Assembly: GCA_005223075.1 (NCBI GenBank)
Contig: NJBO01000010.1
Location: forward strand, 27,120 to 91,119
Direction: 5' to 3'
Length of the DNA stretch: 64,000 nucleotides
From: a candidate division TA06 bacterium B3_TA06
GTDB taxonomy: Bacteria; Hydrothermota; Tepidihabitantia; B3-TA06
Shown: piece by piece, positions 18,566 to 25,825 of the stretch
Position numbering within the stretch: position 1 is the first letter of the stretch
Layout of the letters: each line of letters opens with the position of its first letter
Program-made: the position numbers and the translations under genes
The notes under the pieces: model-generated
Told to the model about the DNA's origin: nothing
Databases searched by the model: none
The model's input: only the letters and a program-made list of their open reading frames with translations

Positions 18566-18621
18566 TGGCAGGACGGAGGATTTTGGTTCCTCCAATCGGG
18601 GTTCGACTCCCTGCGCCCCAG
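18551..18621 (+). tRNA. tRNA-Gln (anticodon TTG)
   Basis: Acceptor TGGGGCG pairs with CGCCCCA, discriminator G. D arm GTCT...GGAC, anticodon stem GAGGA/TCCTC with loop TTTTGGT (anticodon TTG), T arm GGGG-TTCGACT-CCCT. No CCA encoded. Its 5' end lies inside the last codons of ispE. Confidence 0.93.
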
Positions 18622-18637
18622 TAGACAAAGGAGGCTT

Positions 18638-19579
18638 GTGGAGCAAGATACTATGAAGGTATTCTGTGGGAACTCGGTTCCTGGATTGGCTAAGGCCATT
18701 TGTGAGAAGCTTGGAGTTCCCTTTGGTAAAATAACCGTGGATCGGTTCTCGGACGGTGAGATAAGGGTCAAGATAGAGGAAAACGTTCGTGGGGTGGACG
18801 TTTTTATGATCCAATCCACCCAGGCTCCAGCTGAGAATCTCATGGAGCTTTTGCTGATGCTTGATGCGGCAAAGAGGGCATCGGCTGCTAGGATAACAGC
18901 GGTGATCCCATACTACGGCTATGCCCGACAGGATAAGAAGGATGAGCCTCGTGTGCCCATAAGCGCCAAGCTTGTTGCCGATCTTTTGACCCAGGCCGGT
19001 GCGAACAGGGTGCTGGCTCTTGATCTTCACGCCGAGCAGATACAGGGGTTCTTCTCCATACCGGTTGATCATCTCTATGCCTCGCCGGTTTTCGCAGAGT
19101 TTTACGCCAAACGCGATCTATCTGATTATGTAGTGGTTTCACCGGATGCAGGTGGCGCAAGACGTGCCCGAGGTTATGCAAAGCGTATGGGCGGTTTGCC
19201 TATGGCTATCGTGGACAAGCGCCGGGAGAAAAAGGACAGGCCTGAAGCCCTTAACCTGGTGGGAGATGTAGAGGACAAGACCTGTTTACTTCTGGATGAT
19301 GTGGTGACTACCGGTACTACCCTTATCGAGGCTACGGAGCTTCTCTTGAAACACGGAGCACGTGGGGTTCGAGCTGCTATCAGTCACGGGGTATTTGCAG
19401 GAGAAGCAATAGCAAAACTTACTGCCTCTCCAATGGAGGAGATAGTTGTTACCGATTCGCTTCCGGTGCACGATCGGCTGAAGGGCAAGAAGTTTCAAGT
19501 CCTTTCCGTGGCGAAGCTTCTGGCCGAGGCGATGCGTCGCATCCACAACGGTGAATCGGTGAGTTCGTTGTTTATTTAA
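18638..19579 (+). CDS. prs: Ribose-phosphate pyrophosphokinase
   Basis: 313 aa, standard for PRPP synthase, which feeds purine (purF, purN), pyrimidine, His and Trp synthesis. Visible: SVPGLAKAICEKLGVP, DRFSDGEIRVKI, PYYGYARQDKK, LALDLHAEQIQGFF, VSPDAGGARRA and the PRPP loop LLLDDVVTTGTTL. GTG at 18638 has AAGGAGG in front; ATG at 18653 is an alternative. prs-rplY-pth is a very common bacterial order. Confidence 0.96.
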   Translation: MEQDTMKVFCGNSVPGLAKAICEKLGVPFGKITVDRFSDGEIRVKIEENVRGVDVFMIQSTQAPAENLMELLLMLDAAKRASAARITAVIPYYGYARQDKKDEPRVPISAKLVADLLTQAGANRVLALDLHAEQIQGFFSIPVDHLYASPVFAEFYAKRDLSDYVVVSPDAGGARRARGYAKRMGGLPMAIVDKRREKKDRPEALNLVGDVEDKTCLLLDDVVTTGTTLIEATELLLKHGARGVRAAISHGVFAGEAIAKLTASPMEEIVVTDSLPVHDRLKGKKFQVLSVAKLLAEAMRRIHNGESVSSLFI

Positions 19580-19600
19580 GGTTGCAACTGAAGGAGAACG

Positions 19601-20263
19601 ATGGCGAAGAACGTGCTTCACTTTGAGACAAGAGAGGGTACGGGCAAGTCGGTTACCCGTAAGTTGCGCAGGGATGGCAAGATTCCTGGTGTGATTTACG
19701 GACGCGGTGAAGAAAGCTACTCTATCACGGTAGATGCAGAGGAGTTTAAGGATCTAATTTCACACCTGCGAGGAAAGCTCATGATAACCGAGCTCGCGCC
19801 TCCTAAGGGCGATGTTTTCCGTGCGGCTATAAAGGCGATTCAGAAGCATCCTTTGACCGATGAGTTCCTCAACATTGACTTCCAGAATATTCATCCTGGT
19901 GAGGTTTTGCACGTCAAGATACCGATCATAACCCATGGCACCCCGGAAGGACTCAAGATGGGTGGTATTCTCGATCACATCCGCTACGAGGTTGATGTTC
20001 GAGGGTCGGTTGAGAAGCTCCCATTGCATATGGATATCGACATAAGCCACCTTGAGTTGGGCGATGCGGTCAGGATACGCGACCTTAAGTTCGAGGAGGG
20101 TATCGAAGTAGTTGATCCTCCTCAGGCTGTGATCGTGACCATCGCCTCTCCTCGTCGTGTCGTTGAGGTCGCCGCTGAGGAGGAAGGCGAAGCCGAGGAA
20201 GGCGAAGAAGCCGCGCCTGCAGAGGGCGAGACAGGCGCAGAGGAGACCGAGGGCAAGGGGTGA
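19601..20263 (+). CDS. rplY: Ribosomal protein bL25 (CTC form)
   Basis: 220 aa, the long two-domain CTC type. N-terminal 5S-binding domain (RKLRRDGKIPGVIYG), IQKHPLTDEFLNIDFQ, and a C-terminal beta domain (HVKIPIITHGTPEGLKMGGIL) ending in an acidic tail rich in E, A and G from about residue 188. Good ribosome site (AAGGAG). Next to prs and pth as usual. Confidence 0.95.
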   Translation: MAKNVLHFETREGTGKSVTRKLRRDGKIPGVIYGRGEESYSITVDAEEFKDLISHLRGKLMITELAPPKGDVFRAAIKAIQKHPLTDEFLNIDFQNIHPGEVLHVKIPIITHGTPEGLKMGGILDHIRYEVDVRGSVEKLPLHMDIDISHLELGDAVRIRDLKFEEGIEVVDPPQAVIVTIASPRRVVEVAAEEEGEAEEGEEAAPAEGETGAEETEGKG

Positions 20264-20808
20264 TTGTATTCGGTCTGGGTAATCCAGGCGATGAGTACCT
20301 TTTTGCGAGGCACAATCTTGGATTCATGGTTGCAGACGCCTTGGCTCTTGAGCTTGGCTGGCGATTCCGGCCCCATGGCCAGACCCTTATTGCAGAGGGG
20401 AAATACCGCTTGCAGGAGCTCTGGTTGGTAAAACCGCTATCCTACATGAACCGCTCGGGACAGGTGGTCAAGGACGTTTTGGAAAAGTGCAGCGATGATT
20501 TCCTTGTCGTGGTCGATGATGTTGACCTTGAGTGGGGTCAACTGAGACTTCGGAAGAGGGGGGGTACTAGCGGTCACAATGGACTTGACTCTATCCGGGA
20601 TCATCTTGGAGGCGAGGATTTCCCAAGGCTGCGTATCGGCATCGGTCCGAGGCCTGAGGGAGCTGATCTCTCCGAGTACGTGCTTTCGCCCTTTTCCAAA
20701 ACCGAGCTTGCCGAGCTTCCTGGAATGATCGAACGTGCGCGTGATGCAGTTCTACTGGCAACGAGTGAAGGGATTGATATCGCGATGAATAAGGTCAATC
20801 CGGCATGA
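20260..20808 (+). CDS. pth: Peptidyl-tRNA hydrolase
   Basis: 182 aa. Recycles stalled peptidyl-tRNA. Motifs: FGLGNPGDEYLFARHNLGFMV with the catalytic His, KPLSYMNRSGQVV with Asn, VVVDDVDLEWGQLRLRKRGG, SGHNGLDSI and LRIGIGPRP. GTG start overlaps the rplY stop by 4 nt; overlaps ychF by 4 nt. Confidence 0.95.
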   Translation: MIVFGLGNPGDEYLFARHNLGFMVADALALELGWRFRPHGQTLIAEGKYRLQELWLVKPLSYMNRSGQVVKDVLEKCSDDFLVVVDDVDLEWGQLRLRKRGGTSGHNGLDSIRDHLGGEDFPRLRIGIGPRPEGADLSEYVLSPFSKTELAELPGMIERARDAVLLATSEGIDIAMNKVNPA

Positions 20809-21833
20809 GGATAGGCATCGTTGGATTGCCCAACGTGGGCAAATCGTCCATTTTCAATCTCCTTACCAAGGCAGGGGCGGCGGTCGAGACCTATCCATTT
20901 ACCACCATCGACGCCAATCGTGGCATGGCGGTCCTTGCAGACCATACTTTGGATCGCCTGGGGCAGATGCTATCCCCCCAAAAGCTGACCCATGCCCAGA
21001 TAGAGGTAATCGACATAGCTGGTCTTATCAAGGACGCGCACAAGGGCGAGGGGTTGGGCAACCGCTTCCTCGGGCATATCCGGGACGTGGATCTTCTGCT
21101 TCACGTGATCAGGGGATTTGCCGATGAGAACATTCCCCATGTTTTCGACACCGTTGATCCTTGCCGCGATGCCGAGATTGTCCTCTCAGAGCTTGCCCTT
21201 GCCGATCTGGAGATAGTCGAGCGCAGGTTGGCAAAGCAGCGCAAAAAGCCCCAGGCTCGCGATGAGGTTCAGCTACTTGAACGCTACCACTCGCTTACCT
21301 CCAGAGGTGCTTTCAGCCTGAATGATTCCTACACAGAGGATGAGACGCTGTGCTTGAGGTTATGGGGTCTTCTTATCCCTCGTCCACGCATCGATGTGCT
21401 TAACCTCCCTGATAGGTGCTCTTCGGTGGAACTTCGTGGCGCCTACCGGTTATCCGTTGGATTGGAGAAGGTCCTTGATGGGTTTGATCCGGGTGAGCGT
21501 GAGGAGCTGCGTGGGGAGGTCGGTGTGGACAACAGGGGGGTGGGCGGTCTCGTGGAAGAGGGGCGCAAGGTTCTGGGACTTATACGTTTCTATACCATCA
21601 AGGGTTCCGAGGTTCGCGCCTGGCTGATCACTGAAGGTTCCACAGCGCACGAAGCCGCGGCAAAGATTCACACCGATATAGCAGATGGGTTTATAAAGGC
21701 CGAGGTTGTGGGTGCCGGTGATTTGATAGAGGCTGGTTCCTGGCAGGAGGCCTCTGGATCAGGAAAGATGAAAGTCGAAGGAAAGGATTACGTAGTGCAG
21801 GATCAAGATGTCCTGCTTGTTAAATTCAGATAG
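20805..21833 (+). CDS. ychF: YchF/OLA1-family ATPase
   Basis: 342 aa, slightly short for the family (~363). P-loop GLPNVGKSSIFNLLTKA, YPFTTIDANRG, VIDIAGLIKDAHKGEGLGN and C-terminal TGS domain FYTIKGSEVRAWLI...DYVVQDQDVLLVKF. The usual NxxE nucleotide-specificity element (for example VLYVANVDE) is not clearly recognisable (IDVLNLPDR), so that part is altered. The family prefers ATP and acts in translation and stress. Confidence 0.93.
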   Translation: MRIGIVGLPNVGKSSIFNLLTKAGAAVETYPFTTIDANRGMAVLADHTLDRLGQMLSPQKLTHAQIEVIDIAGLIKDAHKGEGLGNRFLGHIRDVDLLLHVIRGFADENIPHVFDTVDPCRDAEIVLSELALADLEIVERRLAKQRKKPQARDEVQLLERYHSLTSRGAFSLNDSYTEDETLCLRLWGLLIPRPRIDVLNLPDRCSSVELRGAYRLSVGLEKVLDGFDPGEREELRGEVGVDNRGVGGLVEEGRKVLGLIRFYTIKGSEVRAWLITEGSTAHEAAAKIHTDIADGFIKAEVVGAGDLIEAGSWQEASGSGKMKVEGKDYVVQDQDVLLVKFR

Positions 21834-21841
21834 GAGGATCG

Positions 21842-22168
21842 TTGAGACGCTATCAGGCCGTATTAATACTTGACCCGGATCTTGAAGACAAGGCCCTTGA
21901 GGATTTCCAAGCGGGATTCCATAAGCTCCTTAAAAAAGGCAAGGCCGTCAACGTCAAGGAACTACAAGCAGATGTGCGCGATATGGCGCATTCTATCAAG
22001 AAGCATCCTCGTACACGCTTCTGGAGAGTGGCCTTTGATGCAGAGCCCGACTTGATCGCCAAGCTGAAGGAAGAGATCCGTCACGACGAACGTCTGCTGC
22101 GTCAGATGTATCTGAGTGTTGCTCCGGGGCAAGAAGAGGAGTCTTCACAGGAGGAGAAAAATGGCTGA
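21842..22168 (+). CDS. rpsF: Ribosomal protein bS6
   Basis: 108 aa. TTG start after GGAGGATCG. RRYQAVLILDPDLEDKAL, DMAHSIKKHPRTRFWRVAF and the acidic tail are typical. Heads the rpsF-ssb-rpsR-rplI run, the classic order. Confidence 0.93.
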   Translation: MRRYQAVLILDPDLEDKALEDFQAGFHKLLKKGKAVNVKELQADVRDMAHSIKKHPRTRFWRVAFDAEPDLIAKLKEEIRHDERLLRQMYLSVAPGQEEESSQEEKNG

Positions 22169-22586
22169 CTTACGGCTGCCCAATCTTAACCTGGTTATAG
22201 TGTCGGGTCGTCTGGTGGCCGATCCCGAGCTGCGCTACACCCCTAAAGGAACAGCCGTGTGCTCGTTCCGCATAGCCGTTTCACGCTACTACAGAGACCG
22301 TGATGCAGGCGGATTCAAGGAGGAAACAAGCTTCTTCAACGTGGTTGTCTGGGATCGCATGGCGGAGATGGCCGGGGAGCGTTTGCGTAAAGGCTCGCCC
22401 GTTCTCCTCGAAGGGACACTGCGTTCCCGTTCCTACGAGACCCAGGACGGGAGTAGACGTTACGTGGTAGAGGTCGTCTCGCGACGCTTGCAGTTCCTTG
22501 AGAAGGCACCCAGTGCGGGCGAGGTTTCTCCGGAGGCAGGCTCCGCTGGCCCGGATGGTAATGAGGAAGACCCGTTCGCAAGTTGA
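22161..22586 (+). CDS. ssb: Single-stranded DNA-binding protein
   Basis: 141 aa from ATG 22161 (after GGAGG, overlapping rpsF). OB-fold: NLVIVSGRLVADPELRYTPKGTAVCSFRIAV, FFNVVVWDRMAEMAGERLRKGSPVLLEG. The disordered tail ends EEDPFAS, close to the acidic DDDIPF tip that recruits partner proteins but with two extra residues. The TGA stop is part of the -35 box of the rpsR promoter. Confidence 0.94.
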   Translation: MADLRLPNLNLVIVSGRLVADPELRYTPKGTAVCSFRIAVSRYYRDRDAGGFKEETSFFNVVVWDRMAEMAGERLRKGSPVLLEGTLRSRSYETQDGSRRYVVEVVSRRLQFLEKAPSAGEVSPEAGSAGPDGNEEDPFAS

Positions 22587-22610
22587 CAACTACCTGAATA
22601 ATAGTAAACT
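22583..22610 (+). promoter_or_regulatory. Internal promoter upstream of rpsR
   Basis: TTGACA (22583-22588, overlapping the ssb stop), 16-nt spacer, TAAACT (22605-22610). Lies in the only sizeable gap of this ribosomal cluster. Confidence 0.6.
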
Positions 22611-22637
22611 AGTAGTTATAAGGAACAAAGGAGCACT

Positions 22638-22853
22638 GTGAGAATGATGAGACGCCAGAAGGAATGTCGGTTCTGTGCGGGGAAGAAGGATGTGATCTCT
22701 CCGTTTGCTGGCTATCTTTCTGATTTCTTGACCGATAAGGGGAAGTTGCTTGGTCGTCGCACCACGGGTCTGTGCGCTCGCCATCAACGTAAGCTGACCA
22801 GGGCGATAAAGCAGGCCCGTAACCTGGGGATTCTGCCTTACGTGGCTAGGTAG
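22638..22853 (+). CDS. rpsR: Ribosomal protein bS18
   Basis: 71 aa. Zinc-binding (C+) form: CRFCAGKK and LCARHQRKLTRAIKQARNLGILPY. GTG start after AAAGGAG. Confidence 0.94.
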   Translation: MRMMRRQKECRFCAGKKDVISPFAGYLSDFLTDKGKLLGRRTTGLCARHQRKLTRAIKQARNLGILPYVAR

Positions 22854-22865
22854 TAGGAAGGTGTT

Positions 22866-23357
22866 ATGGAAGTGATTCTTACCGAAGACATAGCTAAACT
22901 TGGTAAGCGAGGAGAGATAATTGGGGTGAAAGACGGTTACGCTCGCAACTATCTGATTCCGAAGAAGCTTGCTCTTCGTGCAACCGACGCCAACAGGAGT
23001 CATTTTAAAGAGGTGATGCGCCAGACTCGCGCCAGGATACAAAAACAGCGTACCTCCGTGGAGGAGCTTCGCGCCAAACTCGATGGGGAGCATGTAAAGT
23101 TCACCCTTGCCTTTGGGGAAACAGGTAAGGCCTACGGTTCAATTACCGCAAAGCAAATCGCAGAAGGGTTCCGCGAGAAGGGGATTTACTTTGATCACCA
23201 TCAGGTTATGCTCGAGTATCCCCTCAAGGAGGCCGGTGCTCACGACGTGCGGATTCGTCTCTTTGAGGATGTGACCGCCACCGTCAAGGTTTGGATTGTT
23301 CCAGAGGGAGAATCCGCTCAGGTAGAGGATATATCCAAGCCTGCCAAGGAGGGATAG
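22866..23357 (+). CDS. rplI: Ribosomal protein bL9
   Basis: 163 aa. MEVILTEDIAKLGKRGEIIGVKDGYARNYLIPKKLA is the N-terminal signature; then a long helix and the C-terminal domain GSITAKQIAEGFREKGIYFDHHQV. Slightly longer C-terminus than usual. Confidence 0.95.
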   Translation: MEVILTEDIAKLGKRGEIIGVKDGYARNYLIPKKLALRATDANRSHFKEVMRQTRARIQKQRTSVEELRAKLDGEHVKFTLAFGETGKAYGSITAKQIAEGFREKGIYFDHHQVMLEYPLKEAGAHDVRIRLFEDVTATVKVWIVPEGESAQVEDISKPAKEG

Positions 23358-23358
23358 T

Positions 23359-23838
23359 GTGATTGAGGTGGAGGTGCATGGGGTCTCCCTGGATTTGAAC
23401 AACACGCCGGTGCTTTTGTTGCGTGAACGTGGAGGCAACCGCGTGCTGCCCATCTGGGTCGGGCCTGTCGAGGCATCTGCTATCACCTATGCTGTTCGCC
23501 GCGAACCTTTTGAGCGGCCACTTACCCTTGATGTTATCAAACGAATTGTTGAGGCGTTGGGGGCCAGCGTGGAGCGGGTCATTATTAACAAGATGAAGAA
23601 CAACACCTACTACGCGAACCTGGTCCTTTCCCGCGATGGGTCTTTGATCTCAATAGACGCACGTCCATCCGACTCGGTGGCTATTGCAGTTCACATGCAT
23701 GCTCCTATCTTTGTTGACGATGCCCTTATGGACGCCCAGGCCAAGGAGATTGCCGAAGACGAGCAGGCGAAGCTTGACGAGCTTAAGGAAAGGCTTAAGG
23801 ACACCGATCCGGAGAACTTCGGGGACTTCAGGCTCTGA
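23359..23838 (+). CDS. Bifunctional nuclease (BFN, DUF151) family protein
   Basis: 159 aa. Motifs: LLRERGGNRVLPIWVGPVEASAI, RPLTLDVIKRIVEALGA, YYANLVLSRDG and DARPSDSVAIAVHMHAPIFV, all BFN hallmarks. Family members have been reported to cut DNA and RNA. The C-terminal helix is highly charged. GTG start one base after the rplI stop. Confidence 0.88.
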   Translation: MIEVEVHGVSLDLNNTPVLLLRERGGNRVLPIWVGPVEASAITYAVRREPFERPLTLDVIKRIVEALGASVERVIINKMKNNTYYANLVLSRDGSLISIDARPSDSVAIAVHMHAPIFVDDALMDAQAKEIAEDEQAKLDELKERLKDTDPENFGDFRL

Positions 23839-23840
23839 TA

Positions 23841-25037
23841 ATGGCTGAGGAGCTTGCAAAACTCATGAGAGGGGTGCAGGAGTGTGTGACCGAAGGGGAG
23901 CTTCGCGCGAAGCTCGATGCGGCCCAAAAAGATGCTCGTCCACTTCGCGTCAAACTGGGGATAGACGCAACCGGACCCGAGATACACCTTGGCTTTGCCG
24001 TTCCTCTGCGCAAGCTGCGCGAGTTCCAGGATGAAGGCCACACCGCGGTTCTCATAGTCGGAGACTTTACCGCGATGATCGGTGATCCCTCGGGCCAATC
24101 CAAGACACGTCCTCAGCTTACCCGCGAAGAGGTTGAGGCGAACGTGGTCCGCTACGAACAACAACTTTACCGAATACTCGATCCAAAGCGCACCGAGATT
24201 CGCTACAACTCGGAGTGGAGCGAGGCTCTGGGTACACGAGGGGTGCTTGAGCTGCTCGGCAAGTACACGGTTTCCCAGATCCTTCAACGCGAGGATTTTT
24301 CAAAGAGGCTTGATGCTGGCGATCCTGTATTCCTTCACGAGCTACTTTATCCCATCTTCCAGGGGTATGACTCGGTTGCGGTAGAGGCTGACGTGGAGCT
24401 GGGCGGATACGATCAGCGGCTCAACCTTATCGTGGGGCGCGAGCTTCAGCGCTCCTTCGACCAGCCCCCTCAGGTGATCATGATGATGCCGCTTCTTGAA
24501 GGCCTCTCCGGCACCCTCAAGATGTCAAAATCCTACAACAACTATGTTGGAATCGAGGAGCCCCCCTCCGGGATGTTCGGCAAGCTCATGTCCATCCCGG
24601 ATCGTCTTATAGAGCAGTACTTCGACCTGGCCGCATGCGCGGATGAGGCTAAGCTTGAGGAGGTACGGAAAAGACTTGCCTCGGGCGAGAATCCACGCGA
24701 TCTGAAGGCTGAGATGGCAAGGATGGTGGTTGTCCGCTATCACTCAGCGCAGACCGCGCGTGAGGCTGAACAGACCTTTAGTCGCGTCTTCTCCGAAGGT
24801 GGCGTGCCAGAGGAGATGCCTGAAATCAGGGTTAATCCGGGAAGTAGGTTGGTTGACGTGATCGCCGCAAATGACCTTGCTCCATCCAAAACCCAGGCGC
24901 GCAGGCTTATCAAGCAGGGGGCGGTAAGTCTGGATGGCGAGAAGGTTGGGGATGTGAATTACGCCCTCAAGCTTGTCGGTGCATCCGTACTCAAGGTCGG
25001 CAAGCTGCGTTTTGCACGGCTCGTACCACACAAATAA
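23841..25037 (+). CDS. tyrS: Tyrosyl-tRNA synthetase
   Basis: 398 aa class I synthetase. HIGH-like motif GPEIHLGFAVPLRKL, GDFTAMIGDPSG, YPIFQGYDSVAVEADVELGGYDQ, KMSKS at LKMSKSYNNYVGI, and a C-terminal S4 RNA-binding domain (SKTQARRLIKQGAVSLDGEKV). The motif set is that of the TyrZ-like group. Last gene of the 16.9-25 kb run. Confidence 0.96.
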   Translation: MAEELAKLMRGVQECVTEGELRAKLDAAQKDARPLRVKLGIDATGPEIHLGFAVPLRKLREFQDEGHTAVLIVGDFTAMIGDPSGQSKTRPQLTREEVEANVVRYEQQLYRILDPKRTEIRYNSEWSEALGTRGVLELLGKYTVSQILQREDFSKRLDAGDPVFLHELLYPIFQGYDSVAVEADVELGGYDQRLNLIVGRELQRSFDQPPQVIMMMPLLEGLSGTLKMSKSYNNYVGIEEPPSGMFGKLMSIPDRLIEQYFDLAACADEAKLEEVRKRLASGENPRDLKAEMARMVVVRYHSAQTAREAEQTFSRVFSEGGVPEEMPEIRVNPGSRLVDVIAANDLAPSKTQARRLIKQGAVSLDGEKVGDVNYALKLVGASVLKVGKLRFARLVPHK

Positions 25038-25073
25038 ATCACCCCACATGATTTACATTCATAACCGCCGCTC

Positions 25074-25131
25074 GTAGTGCGAACCTTCAGGTTCGCTTAT
25101 TGGGAGCGAGGCTGAAGCCTCGCACTACATG
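25074..25131. repeat. GTAGTGCGAACC double-hairpin repeat
   Basis: GTAGTGCGAACCTTCAGGTTCGC hairpin, spacer, then GCGAGGCTGAAGCCTCGC hairpin and ACTACATGC. Same parts as 9991-10044 in swapped order. Between convergent tyrS and nth, where it could also act as a terminator. Confidence 0.65.
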
Positions 25132-25135
25132 CTAA

Positions 25136-25168
25136 TCCTCCTTTTCTCCTCCGGAGAAAAGATCGGAG
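25136..25168 (+). repeat. Covarying hairpin repeat, copy 2
   Basis: CCTCCTTTT, stem CTCC-TCC-GGAG type, AAAAGATCGGAG. Slightly diverged flanks. Follows the double-hairpin repeat, 7 nt before the nth stop. Confidence 0.7.
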
Positions 25169-25174
25169 TTAACA

Positions 25175-25825
25175 CTACCTTATTCTCGTGACCCCAACCT
25201 TATCGCAATACGTCTCAATCTTGCATTTAGCACAGTAGGGTGATAGTGGGGTACACACATTCTGCCCATAAATTACCAGTAGTCTATTTATTTCTATCCA
25301 ATATCTCTTGGGTAACTTCTCCCTTAAGGCCGTCTCTGTCTGGTAAGGGTCCTTGGTCTTTACATACCCCAAGCGATTTGTTATCCGGTGCACGTGGGTG
25401 TCCACGCAGATCGCAGGTATCCCGAACGCCACAGCGAGGATAAGGTTGGCCGACTTTCGACCTATCCCTGGCAGCGAAAGCAGCTCCTGTATCGTTTGTG
25501 GCACATCCCCGTTAAACTCTGAAACAAGCATCCTTGCCGTCTTCTTCAGATGCCTGGCCTTTGTGTGATAGAAGCCCACAGGGAAGATCAGTTCCTCGAT
25601 CCGTTTTTCTGGAAGTGATGCAATCTTCTCAGGTGTTGATGCCTGCTCAAAGAGCCTGTCCACCGCGGGGCCGGTTGTGTCGTCCTTCGTCCTTGATGAA
25701 AGCAGCACCCCAACCAAAACCATGAACGGGCTTGTGCGGTTTTCCTTCTCCGCCAGAGGTGGATTAAGTCGCTTTGTTTCGTCTCTCAGTATACGGAAGA
25801 CCCTTTCCAGATCTTCTGTTCTCAC
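25175..25825 (-). CDS. nth: Endonuclease III (base-excision DNA glycosylase/AP lyase)
   Basis: 216 aa from GTG 25825, whose GTGA overlaps the ATPase stop; the longer upstream frame lies inside the ATPase. HhH motif LLSLPGIGRKSANLILAVAFG with catalytic Lys, VDTHVHRITNRLGY with catalytic Asp, and the [4Fe-4S] loop CTPLSPYCAKCKIETYC. Removes oxidised pyrimidines. Confidence 0.94.
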   Translation of the reverse strand: MRTEDLERVFRILRDETKRLNPPLAEKENRTSPFMVLVGVLLSSRTKDDTTGPAVDRLFEQASTPEKIASLPEKRIEELIFPVGFYHTKARHLKKTARMLVSEFNGDVPQTIQELLSLPGIGRKSANLILAVAFGIPAICVDTHVHRITNRLGYVKTKDPYQTETALREKLPKRYWIEINRLLVIYGQNVCTPLSPYCAKCKIETYCDKVGVTRIR